A DNA stretch of 64,000 nt from Auanema rhodensis (taxonomy: Eukaryota; Nematoda; Chromadorea; Rhabditida; Rhabditidae), in contig OZ059896.1 in NCBI GenBank assembly GCA_964057225.1, positions 2,418,001 through 2,482,000 of the forward strand, in the 5' to 3' direction. A program made the translations under genes and the position numbers. This document shows, piece after piece, positions 9,419 to 22,048 of the stretch; the stretch's first letter is position 1; each line of letters starts with the position of its first letter. The notes beneath the pieces are model-generated. The model did not search any database. It was not told where the DNA came from and saw nothing but the letters and a program-made list of their open reading frames with translations.

Positions 9419-12400
9419 GGCAAAAACGATGGACAATGTTATTCAACGAAAAAATTAATTCTTCAGGGTGAAAATCGAGGATATAAGTGTGAACTTATAT
9501 CAGTTGATATCTCGGTGCATTTTCGAGCTAGCGCAAATCTGATAGTACAGATCGACGCAGCTTAAAAATCCGCATCGAATGCACTATACTACATTGAGAA
9601 ACGCTTAATACAAAAATAAGTTATGATCGTTTGAAAAATGATGCATTAGTGTATGTTGAGTTTCCATGTACACTCAAAATTGCTTCCAAAAACATTTTGA
9701 CAAAAATTTTTTCGAAAAATTTCAAAATAATTTAGCAAAAAGTAGATGTTTTTAGATTCCTTTTTTCGAGGCAAAAACGATGGACAATGTTATTCAACGA
9801 AAAAATTAATTCTTCAGGGTGAAAATCGAGGATATAAGTGTGAACTTATATCAGTTGATATCTCGGTGCATTTTCGAGCTAGCGCAAATCTGATAGTACA
9901 GATCGACGCAGCTTAATAATCCGCATCGAATGCACTATACTACATTGAGAAACGCTTAATACAAAAATAAGTTATGATCGTTTGAAAAATGATGCATTAG
10001 TGTATGTTGAGTTTCCATGTACACTCAAAATTGCTTCCAAAAACATTTTGACAAAAATTTTTTCGAAAAATTTCAAAATAATTTAGCAAAAAGTAGATGT
10101 TTTTAGATTCCTTTTTTCAAGGCAAAAACGATGGACAATGTTATTCAACGAAAAAATTAATTCTTCAGGGTGAAAATCGAGGATATAGGTGTGAACTTAT
10201 ATCAGTTGATATCTCGGTGCATTTTCAAGCCAGCGCAAATCTGATAGTACAGATCGACGCAGTTTAAAAATCCGCATCGAATGCACTATACTACATTGAG
10301 AAACGCTTAATACAAAAATTAGTTATGATCGTTTGAAAAATGATGCATTAGTGTATGTTGAGTTTCCATGTACACTCCAAATTGCTTCCAAAAACATTTT
10401 GACAAAAATTTTTTCGAAAAATTTCAAAATAATTTAGCGAAAAGTAGATGTTTTTAGATTCCTTTTTTCGAGGCAAAAACGATGGACAATGTTATTCAAC
10501 GAAAAAATTAATTCTTCAGGGTGAAAACCGAGGATATAAGTGTGAACTTATATCAGTTGATATCTCGGTGCATTTTTAAGCTAGCGGAAATTTGATAACA
10601 CAGATCGACGCAGCTTAAAAATCCGCATTGAGTGCACTATACTACATTAAGAAAAGCTTAATACAAAAATTAGTTATGATCGTTTGAAAAATGATGCATT
10701 AGTGTATGTTGAGTTTCCATGTACACTCAACATTGCTTCCAAAAACATTTTGACAAAAATTTTTTCGAAAAATTTCAAAATAATTTAGCGAAAAGTAGAT
10801 GTTTTTAGATTCCTTTTTTCGAGGCAAAAACGATGGACAATGTTATTCAACGAAAAAATTAATTCTTCAGGGTGAAAATCGAGGATATAAGTGTGAACTT
10901 ATATCAGTTGATATCTCGGTGCATTTTCAAGCTAGCGCAAATCTGATAGTACAGATCGACGCAGCTTAAAAATTCGCATCGAATGCACTATACTACATTG
11001 AGAAACGCTTAATACAAAAATTAGTTATGATCGTTTGAAAAATGATGCATTAGTGTATGTTGAGTTTCCATGTACACTCAAAATTGCTTCCAAAAACATT
11101 TTGACAAAAATTTTTTCAAAAAATTTCAAAATAATTTAGCGAAAAGTAGATGTTTTTAGATTCCTTTTTTCAAGGCAAAAACGTTGGACAATGTTATTCA
11201 ACGAAAAAATTAATTCTTCAGGGTGAAAATCGAGGATATAGGTGTGAACTTATATCAGTTGATATCTCGGTGCATTTGCAAGCTAGCGCAAATCTGATAG
11301 TACAGATCGACGCAGCTTAATAATCCGCATCGAATGCACTATACTACATTGAGAAACGCTTAATACAAAAATTGGTTATGATCTTTTGAAAAATGATGCA
11401 TTAGTGTATGTTGAGTTTCCATGTACACTCAAAATTGCTTCCAAAAACATTTTGACAAAAATTTTTTCGAAAAATTTCAAAATAATTTAGCAAAAAGTAG
11501 ATGTTTCTAGATTCCTTTTTTCGAGGCAAAAACGATGGACAATGTTATTCAACGAAAAAATTAATTCTTCAGGGTGAAAATCGAGGATATAAGTGTGAAC
11601 TTATATCAGTTGATATCTCGGTGCATTTTTGAGCTAGCGCAAATCTGATAGTACAGATCGACGCAGCTTAAAAATCCGCATCGAATGCACTATACTACAT
11701 TGAGAAACGCTTAATACAAAAATAAGTTATGATCGTTTGAAAAATGATGCATTAGTGTATGTTGAGTTTCCATGTACACTCAAAATTGCTTCCAAAAACA
11801 TTTTGACAAAAATTTTTTCGAAAAATTTCAAAATAATTTAGCAAAAAGTAGATGTTTCTAGATTCCTTTTTTCGAGGCAAAAACGATGGACAATGTTATT
11901 CAACGAAAAAATTAATTCTTCAGGGTGAAAATCGAGGATATAAGTGTGAACTTATATCAGTTGATATCTCGGTGCATTTTCGAGCTAGCGCAAATCTGAT
12001 AGTACAGATCGACGCAGCTTAAAAATCCGCATCGAATGCACTATACTACATTGAGAAACGCTTAATACAAAAATAAGTTATGATCGTTTGAAAAATGATG
12101 CATTAGTGTATGTTGAGTTTCCATGTACACTCAAAATTGCTTCCAAAAACATTTTGACAAAAATTTTTTCGAAAAATTTCAAAATAATTTAGCAAAAAGT
12201 AGATGTTTTTAGATTCCTTTTTTCAAGGCAAAAACGATGGACAATAATATTCAACGAAAAAATTAATTCTTCAGGGTGAAAATCGAGGATATAAGTGTGA
12301 ACTTATATCAGTTGATATCTCGGTGCATTTTTAAGCCAGCGCAAATCTGATAGTACAGATCGACGCAGCTTAAAAATCCGCATCGAATGCACTATACTAC

Positions 12401-13278
12401 ATTGAGAAAAGCTTAATACAAAAATTAGTTATGATCGTTTGAAAAATGATGCATTAGTGTATGTTGAGTTTCCATGTACACTCAACATTGCTTCCAAAAA
12501 CATTTTGACAAAAATTTTTTCGAAAAATTTCAAAATAATTTAGCGGAAAGTAGATGTTTTTAGATTCCTTTTTTCGAGGCAAAAACGATGGACAATGTTA
12601 TTCAACGAAAAAATTAATTCTTCAGGGTGAAAATCGAGGATATAAGTGTGAACTTATATCAGTTGATATCTCGGTGCATTTTCAAGCTAGCGCAAATCTG
12701 ATAGTACAGATCGACGCAGCTTAAAAATCCGCATCGAATGCACTATACTACATTGAGAAACGCTTAATACAAAAATTAGTTATGATCGTTTGAAAAATGA
12801 TGCATTAGTGTATGTTGAGTTTCCATGTACACTCAAAATTGCTTCCAAAAACATTTTGACAAAAATTTTTTCAAAAAATTTCAAAATAATTTAGCGAAAA
12901 GTAGATGTTTTTAGATTACTTTTTTCAAGGCAAAAACGATGGACAATGTAATTCAACGAAAAAATTAATTCTTCAGGGTGAAAATCGAGGATATAAGTGT
13001 GAACTTATATCAGTTCATATCTCGGTGCATTTTCAAGCTAGCGCAAATCTGATAGTACAGATCGACGCAGCTTAAAAATCCGCATCGAATGCACTATACT
13101 ACATTGAGAAACGCTTAATACAAAAATTAGTTATGATCGTTTGAAAAATGATGCATTAGTGTATGTTGAGTTTCCATGTACACTCAACATTGCTTCCAAA
13201 AACATTTTGACAAAAATTTTTTCGAAAATTTCAAAATAATTTAGCGAAAAGTAGATGTTTTCAGATTCCTTTTTTTGA
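9419..13278. repeat. Mixed-subfamily zone
   Basis: Eleven monomers, anchors 9419, 9770, 10121, 10472, 10823, 11174, 11525, 11876, 12227, 12578 and 12929. Units with TTTTCGAGCTAGC plus AAAAATAAGTTATG (9419, 9770, 11876) resemble member P1 of the pentamer HOR at 35730. The 10121 unit, with ATAGGTGTG, CAAGCCAGC and CTCCAAATTGC, resembles P2. The 12929 unit carries the rare pair GTAATTC and CAGTTCATATC and ends with a one-base deletion in TCGAAAATTTC. I saw no clean period across the zone, so it looks like a patchwork left by several amplification or conversion events. Confidence 0.85.
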
Positions 13279-16200
13279 GGCAAAAACGATGGACAATGTT
13301 ATTCAACGAAAAAATTAATTCTTCAGGGTGAAAATCGAGGATATAAGTGTGAACTTATATCAGTTGATATCTCGGTGCCTTTTTAAGCTAGCGGAAATCT
13401 GATAACACAGATCGACGCAGCTTAAAAATCCGCATCGAATGCACTATACTACATTAAGAAAAGCTTAATACAAAAATTAGTTATGATCGTTTGGAAAATG
13501 ATGCATTAGTGTATGTTGAGTTTCCATGTACACTCAAAATTGCTTCCAAAAACATTTTGACAAAAATTTTTTCGAAAAATTTCAAAATAATTTAGCGAAA
13601 AGTAGATGTTTTTAGATTCCTTTTTTCGAGGCAAAAACGATGGACAATGTTATTCAACGAAAAAATTAATTCTTCAGGGTGAAAATCGAGGATATAAGTG
13701 TGAACTTATATCAGTTGATATCTCGGTGCATTTTCAAGCTAGCGCAAATCTGATAGTACAGATCGACGCAGCTTAAAAATCCGCATCGAATGCACTATAC
13801 TACATTGAGAAACGCTTAATACAAAAATTAGTCATGATCGTTTGAAAAATGATGCATTAGTGTATGTTGAGTTTCCATGTACACTCAACATTGCTTCCAA
13901 AAACATTTTGACAAAAATTTTTTCGAAAATTTCAAAATAATTTAGCGAAAATTAGATGTTTTTAGATTCCTTTTTTCGAGGCAAAAACGATGGACAATGT
14001 TATTCAACGAAAAAATTAATTCTTCAGGGTGAAAATCGAAAATATAAGTGTGAACTTATATCAGTTGATATCTCGGTGCATTTTTCAGCTAGCGCAAATC
14101 TGATAACACAGATCGACGCAGCTTAAAAATCCGCATCGAATGCACTATACTACATTGAGAAACGCTTTATACCAAAATTAGTTATGATCGTTTGAAAAAT
14201 GATGCATTAGTGTATGTTGAGTTTCCATGTACACTCAAAATTGCTTCCAAAAACATTTTGACAAAAATTTTTTCGAAAAATTTCAAAATAATTTAGCGAA
14301 AAGTAGATGTTTTCAGATTCCTTTTTTTGAGGCAAAAACGATGGACAATGTTATTCAACGAAAAAATTAATTCTTCAGGGTGAAAATCGAGGATATAAGT
14401 GTGAACTTATATCAGTTGATATCTCGGTGCCTTTTTAAGCTAGCGGAAATCTGATAACACAGATCGACGCAGCTTAAAAATCCGCATCGAATGCACTATA
14501 CTACATTAAGAAAAGCTTAATACAAAAATTAGTTATGATCGTTTGGAAAATGATGCATTAGTGTATGTTGAGTTTCCATGTACACTCAAAATTGCTTCCA
14601 AAAACATTTTGACAAAAATTTTTTCGAAAAATTTCAAAATAATTTAGCGAAAAGTAGATGTTTTTAGATTCCTTTTTTCGAGGCAAAAACGATGGACAAT
14701 GTTATTCAACGAAAAAATTAATTCTTCAGGGTGAAAATCGAGGATATAAGTGTGAACTTATATCAGTTGATATCTCGGTGCATTTTCAAGCTAGCGCAAA
14801 TCTGATAGTACAGATCGACGCAGCTTAAAAATCCGCATCGAATGCACTATACTACATTGAGAAACGCTTAATACAAAAATTAGTCATGATCGTTTGAAAA
14901 ATGATGCATTAGTGTATGTTGAGTTTCCATGTACACTCAACATTGCTTCCAAAAACATTTTGACAAAAATTTTTTCGAAAATTTCAAAATAATTTAGCGA
15001 AAATTAGATGTTTTTAGATTCCTTCTTTCGAGGCAAAAACGATGGACAATGTTATTCAACGAAAAAATTAATTCTTCAGGGTGAAAATCGAAAATATAAG
15101 TGTGAACTTATATCAGTTGATATCTCGGTGCATTTTTCAGCTAGCGCAAATCTGATAACACAGATCGACGCAGCTTAAAAATCCGCATCGAATGCACTAT
15201 ACTATATTGAGAAACGCTTTATACCAAAATTAGTTATGATCGTTTGAAAAATGATGCATTAGTGTATGTTGAGTTTCCATGTACACTCAAAATTGCTTCC
15301 AAAAACATTTTGACAAAAATTTTTTCGAAAAATTTCAAAATAATTTAGCGAAAAGTAGATGTTTTCAGATTCCTTTTTTTGAGGCAAAAACGATGGACAA
15401 TGTTATTCAACGAAAAAATTAATTCTTCAGGGTGAAAATCGAGGATATAAGTGTGAACTTATATCAGTTGATATCTCGGTGCCTTTTTAAGCTAGCGGAA
15501 ATCTGATAACACAGATCGACGCAGCTTAAAAATCCGCATCGAATGCACTATACTACATTAAGAAAAGCTTAATACAAAAATTAGTTATGATCGTTTGGAA
15601 AATGATGCATTAGTGTATGTTGAGTTTCCATGTACACTCAAAATTGCTTCCAAAAACATTTTGACAAAAATTTTTTCGAAAAATTTCAAAATAATTTAGC
15701 GAAAAGTAGATGTTTTTAGATTTCTTTTTTCGAGGCAAAAACGATGGACAATGTTATTCAACGAAAAAATTAATTCTTCAGGGTGAAAATCGAGGATATA
15801 AGTGTGAACTTATATCAGTTGATATCTCGGTGCATTTTCAAGCTAGCGCAAATCTGATAGTACAGATCGACGCAGCTTAAAAATCCGCATCGAATGCACT
15901 ATACTACATTGAGAAACGCTTAATACAAAAATTAGTCATGATCGTTTGAAAAATGATGCATTAGTGTATGTTGAGTTTCCATGTACACTCAAAATTGCTT
16001 CCAAAAACATTTTGACAAAAATTTTTTCGAAAAATTTCAAAATAATTTAGCGAAAAGTAGATGTTTTTAGATTCCTTTTTTCGAGGCAAAAACGATGGAC
16101 AATGTTATTCAACGAAAAAATTAATTCTTCAGGGTGAAAATCGAGGATATAAGTGTGAACTTATATCAGTTGATATCTCGGTGCATTTTCAAGCTAGCGC

Positions 16201-17838
16201 AAATCTGATAGTACAGATCGACGCAGCTTAAAAATCCGCATCGAATGCACTATACTACATTGAGAAACGCTTAATACAAAAATTAGTCATGATCGTTTGA
16301 AAAATGATGCATTAGTGTATGTTGAGTTTCCATGTACACTCAAAATTGCTTCCAAAAACATTTTGACAAAAATTTTTTCGAAAAATTTCAAAATAATTTA
16401 GCGAAAAGTAGATGTTTTTAGATTCCTTTTTTCGAGGCAAAAACGATGGACAATGTTATTCAACGAAAAAATTAATTCTTCAGGGTGAAAATCGAGGATA
16501 TAAGTGTGAACTTATATCAGTTGATATCTCGGTGCATTTTCAAGCTAGCGCAAATCTGATAGTACAGATCGACGCAGCTTAAAAATCCGCATCGAATGCA
16601 CTATACTACATTGAGAAACGCTTAATACAAAAATTAGTCATGATCGTTTGAAAAATGATGCATTAGTGTATGTTGAGTTTCCATGTACACTCAACATTGC
16701 TTCCAAAAACATTTTGACAAAAATTTTTTCGAAAATTTCAAAATAATTTAGCGAAAATTAGATGTTTTTAGATTCCTTTTTTCGAGGCAAAAACGATGGA
16801 CAATGTTATTCAACGAAAAAATTAATTCTTCAGGGTGAAAATCGAAAATATAAGTGTGAACTTATATCAGTTGATATCTCGGTGCATTTTTCAGCTAGCG
16901 CAAATCTGATAACACAGATCGACGCAGCTTAAAAATCCGCATCGAATGCACTATACTACATTGAGAAACGCTTTATACCAAAATTAGTTATGATCGTTTG
17001 AAAAATGATGCATTAGTGTATGTTGAGTTTCCATGTACACTCAAAATTGCTTCCAAAAACATTTTGACAAAAATTTTTTCGAAAAATTTCAAAATAATTT
17101 AGCGAAAAGTAGATGTTTTCAGATTCCTTTTTTTGAGGCAAAAACGATGGACAATGTTATTCAACGAAAAAATTAATTCTTCAGGGTGAAAATCGAGGAT
17201 ATAAGTGTGAACTTATATCAGTTGATATCTCGGTGCCTTTTTAAGCTAGCGGAAATCTGATAACACAGATCGACGCAGCTTAAAAATCCGCATCGAATGC
17301 ACTATACTACATTAAGAAAAGCTTAATACAAAAATTAGTTATGATCGTTTGGAAAATGATGCATTAGTGTATGTTGAGTTTCCATGTACACTCAAAATTG
17401 CTTCCAAAAACATTTTGACAAAAATTTTTTCGAAAAATTTCAAAATAATTTAGCGAAAAGTAGATGTTTTTAGATTCCTTTTTTCGAGGCAAAAACGATG
17501 GACAATGTTATTCAACGAAAAAATTAATTCTTCAGGGTGAAAATCGAGGATATAAGTGTGAACTTATATCAGTTGATATCTCGGTGCATTTTCAAGCTAG
17601 CGCAAATCTGATAGTACAGATCGACGCAGCTTAAAAATCCGCATCGAATGCACTATACTACATTGAGAAACGCTTAATACAAAAATTAGTCATGATCGTT
17701 TGAAAAATGATGCATTAGTGTATGTTGAGTTTCCATGTACACTCAAAATTGCTTCCAAAAACATTTTGACAAAAATTTTTTCGAAAAATTTCAAAATAAT
17801 TTAGCGAAAAGTAGATGTTTTTAGATTCCTTTTTTCGA
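13279..17838. repeat. Trimeric HOR, 1052 bp, with an expanded five-monomer unit
   Basis: Three monomer types repeat in order. X (13279, 14331, 15383, 17137) has TTTTCAGATTCC just upstream, GTGCCTTTTTAAGC, GCGGAAATCTG and GTTTGGAAAATG. Y (13630, 14682, 16436) has GATAGTAC, TTAGTCATGATC and a short TCGAAAATTTC. Z (13980, 15032, 16786) has ATCGAAAATATAAG, TTTTTCAGC and GCTTTATACCAAAATTAG. The X-to-X steps are 1052, 1052 and 1754, so the third unit gained two Y-like monomers (15734 and 16085, with CAAAATTGC). Between the first two units I see only about two substitutions (CCTTCTTTCG near 15024 and CTATATTGAG near 15202), so the amplification looks recent. The 17488 unit is again Y-like. Confidence 0.9.
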
Positions 17839-20292
17839 GGCAAAAACGATGGACAATGTTATTCAACGAAAAAATTAATTCTTCAGGGTGAAAATCGAGG
17901 ATATAAGTGTGAACTTATATCAGTTGATATCTCGGTGCATTTTATAGCTAGCGCAAATCTGATAGTACAGATCGACGCAGCTTAAAAATCCGCATCGAAT
18001 GCACTATACTACATTGAGAAACGCTTAATACAAAAATTAGTTATGATCGTTTGAAAAATGATGCATTAGTGTATGTTGAGTTTCCATGTACACTCAAAAT
18101 TGCTTCCAAAAACATTTTGACAAAAATTTTTTCGAAAAATTTCAAAATAATTTAGCGAAAAGTAGATGTTTTTAGATTCCTTTTTTCGAGGCAAAAACGA
18201 TGGACAATGTTATTCAACGAAAAAATTAATTCTTCAGGGTGAAAATCGAGGATATAAGTGTGAACTTATATCAGTTGATATCTCGGTGCATTTTTAAGCT
18301 AGCGGAAATTTGATAACACAGATCGACGCAGCTTAAAAATCCGCATTGAATGCACTATACTACATTGTGAAAAGCTTAATACAAAAATTAGTTATGATCG
18401 TTTGGAAAATGATGCATTAGTGTATGTTGAGTTTCCATGTACACTCAAAATTGCTTCCAAAAACATTTTGACAAAAATTTTTTCGAAAAATTTCAAAATA
18501 ATTTAGCGAAAAGTAGATGTTTTTAGATTCCTTTTTTCGAGGCAAAAACGATGGACAATGTTATTCAACGAAAAAATTAATTCTTCAGGGTGAAAATCGA
18601 GGATATATGTGTGAACTTATATCAGTTGATATCTCGGTGCATTTTCAAGCTAGCGCAAATCTGATAACACAGATCGACGCAGCTTAAAAATCCGCATCGA
18701 ATGCACTATACTACATTGAGAAACGCTTAATACAAAAATTAGTTATGATCGTTTGAAAAATGATGCATTAGTGTATGTTGAGTTTCCATGTACACTCAAA
18801 ATTGCTTCCAAAAACATTTTGACAAAAATTTTTTCGAAAAATTTCAAAATAATTTAGCGAAAAGTAGATGTTTTTAGATTCCTTTTTTCGAGGCAAAAAC
18901 GATGGACAATGTTATTCAACGAAAAAATTAATTCTTCAGGGTGAAAATCGAGGATATAAGTGTGAACTTATATCAGTTGATATCTCGGTGCATTTTTAAG
19001 CTAGCGGAAATTTAATAACACAGATCGACGCAGCTTAAAAATCCGCATCGAATGCACTATACTACATTAAGAAAAGCTTAATACAAAAATTAGTTATGAT
19101 CGTTTGAAAAATGATGCATTAGTGTATGTTGAGTTTCCATGTACACTCAAAATTGCTTCCAAAAACATTTTGACAAAAAATTTTCGTAAAATTTCAAAAT
19201 AATTTAGCGAAAAGTAGATGTTTTTAGATTCCTTTTTTCAAGGCAAAAACGATGGACAATGTTATTCAACGAAAAAATTAATTCTTCAGGGTGAAAATCG
19301 AGGATATAAGTGTGAACTTATATCAGTTGATATCTCGGTGCATTTTCAAGCTAGCGCAAATCTGATAGTACAGATCGACGCAGCTTAAAAATCCGCATTG
19401 AATGCACTATACTACATTGTGAAAAGCTTAATACAAAAATTAGTTATGATCGTTTGAAAAATGATGCATTAGTGTATGTTGAGTTTCCATGTACACTCAA
19501 AATTGCTTCCAAAAACATTTTGACAAAAATTTTTTCGAAAAATTTCAAAATAATTTAGCGAAAAGTAGATGTTTTCAGATTCCTTTTTTTGAGGCAAAAA
19601 CGATGGACAATGTTATTCAACGAAAAAATTAATTCTTCAGGGTGAAAATCGAGGATATAAGTGTGAACTTATATCAGTTGATATCTCGGTGCATTTTTAA
19701 GCTAGCGGAAATTTAATAACACAGATCGACGCAGCTTAAAAATCCGCATCGAATGCACTATACTACATTGTGAAAAGCTTAATACAAAAATTAGTTATGA
19801 TCGTTTGGAAAATGATGCATTAGTGTATGTTGAGTTTCCATGTACACTCAAAATTGCTTCCAAAAACATTTTGACAAAAATTTTTTCGAAAAATTTCAAA
19901 ATAATTTAGCGAAAAGTAGATGTTTTCAGATTCCTTTTTTTGAGGCAAAAACGATGGACAATGTTATTCAACGAAAAAATTAATTCTTCAGGGTGAAAAT
20001 CGAGGATATAAGTGTGAACTTATATCAGTTGATATCTCGGTGCATTTTTAAGCTAGCGGACATTTGATAACACAGATCGACGCAGCTTAAAAATCCGCAT
20101 TGAATGCACTATACTACATTGTGAAAAGCTTAATACAAAAATTAGTTATGATCGTTTGGAAAATGATGCATTAGTGTATGTTGAGTTTCCATGTACACTC
20201 AAAATTGCTTCCAAAAACATTTTGACAAAAATTTTTTCGAAAAATTTCAAAATAATTTAGCGAAAAGTAGATGTTTTTAGATTCCTTTTTTC
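17839..20292. repeat. Mixed zone left of the 21-kb duplication
   Basis: Seven monomers, anchors 17839, 18190, 18541, 18892, 19242, 19593 and 19944. Typical variants are GCGGAAATTTGATAAC or GCGGAAATTTAATAAC, GCATTGAATGC and ACATTGTGAAAAGC. The run 18190-19241 recurs at 20997-22048, an offset of 2807 bases or eight monomers. Its order is a GCATTG/TTGTGAAAAGC unit, a CAAGCTAGC/GATAACAC unit, and a TTTAATAAC unit ending TTTTCGTAAAATTTC. Confidence 0.82.
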
Positions 20293-20294
20293 GA

Positions 20295-22048
20295 GGCAAA
20301 AACGATGGACAATGTTATTCAACGAAAAAATTAATTCTTCAGGGTGAAAATCGAGGATATAAGTGTGAACTTATATCAGTTGATATCTCGGTGCATTTTC
20401 AAGCTAGCGCAAATCTGATAACACAGATCGACGCAGCTTAAAAATCCGCATCGAATGCACTATACTACATTGAGAAACGCTTAATACAAAAATTAGTTAT
20501 GATCGTTTGAAAAATGATGCATTAGTGTATGTTGAGTTTCCATGTACACTCAAAATTGCTTCCAAAAACATTTTGACAAAAATTTTTTCGAAAAATTTCA
20601 AAATAATTTAGCGAAAAGTAGATGTTTTTAGATTCCTTTTTTCGAGGCAAAAACGATGGACAATGTTATTCAACGAAAAAATTAATTCTTCAGGGTGAAA
20701 ATCGAGGATATAAGTGTGAACTTATATCAGTTGATATCTCGGTGCATTTTTAAGCTAGCGGAAATTTAATAACACAGATCGACGCAGCTTAAAAATCCGC
20801 ATCGAATGCACTATACTACATTAAGAAAAGCTTAATACAAAAATTAGTTATGATCGTTTGGAAAATGATGCATTAGTGTATGTTGAGTTTCCATGTACAC
20901 TCAAAATTGCTTCCAAAAACATTTTGACAAAAATTTTTTCGAAAAATTTCAAAATAATTTAGCGAAAAGTAGATGTTTTTAGATTCCTTTTTTCGAGGCA
21001 AAAACGATGGACAATGTTATTCAACGAAAAAATTAATTCTTCAGGGTGAAAATCGAGGATATAAGTGTGAACTTATATCAGTTGATATCTCGGTGCATTT
21101 TTAAGCTAGCGGAAATTTGATAACACAGATCGACGCAGCTTAAAAATCCGCATTGAATGCACTATACTACATTGTGAAAAGCTTAATACAAAAATTAGTT
21201 ATGATCGTTTGGAAAATGATGCATTAGTGTATGTTGAGTTTCCATGTACACTCAAAATTGCTTCCAAAAACATTTTGACAAAAATTTTTTCGAAAAATTT
21301 CAAAATAATTTAGCGAAAAGTAGATGTTTTAAGATTCCTTTTTTCGAGGCAAAAACGATGGACAATGTTATTCAACGAAAAAATTAATTCTTCAGGGTGA
21401 AAATCGAGGATATAAGTGTGAACTTATATCAGTTGATATCTCGGTGCATTTTCAAGCTAGCGCAAATCTGATAACACAGATCGACGCAGCTTAAAAATCC
21501 GCATCGAATGCACTATACTACATTGAGAAACGCTTAATACAAAAATTAGTTATGATCGTTTGAAAAATGATGCATTAGTGTATGTTGAGTTTCCATGTAC
21601 ACTCAAAATTGCTTCCAAAAACATTTTGACAAAAATTTTTTCGAAAAATTTCAAAATAATTTAGCGAAAAGTAGATGTTTTTCGATTCCTTTTTTCGAGG
21701 CAAAAACGATGGACAATGTTATTCAACGAAAAAATTAATTCTTCAGGGTGAAAATCGAGGATATAAGTGTGAACTTATATCAGTTGATATCTCGGTGCAT
21801 TTTTAAGCTAGCGGAAATTTAATAACACAGATCGACGCAGCTTAAAAATCCGCATCGAATGCACTATACTACATTAAGAAAAGCTTAATACAAAAATTAG
21901 TTATGATCGTTTGAAAAATGATGCATTAGTGTATGTTGAGTTTCCATGTACACTCAAAATTGCTTCCAAAAACATTTTGACAAAAAATTTTCGTAAAATT
22001 TCAAAATAATTTAGCGAAAAGTAGATGTTTTTAGATTCCTTTTTTCAA
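20295..22048. repeat. Local trimer period inside copy A
   Basis: Monomers 20295, 20646 and 20997 are followed by 21348 and 21699, which repeat the first two types at a step of 1053 bases. The types are CAAGCTAGCGC with GATAACAC, then GCGGAAATTTAATAAC with ATTAAGAAAAGC, then GCGGAAATTTGATAAC with GCATTGAATGC and TTGTGAAAAGC. The 20646-20997 pair recurs at 22751-23102, a 2105-base (six-monomer) step. The equivalent in copy B starts at 41345. Confidence 0.75.
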
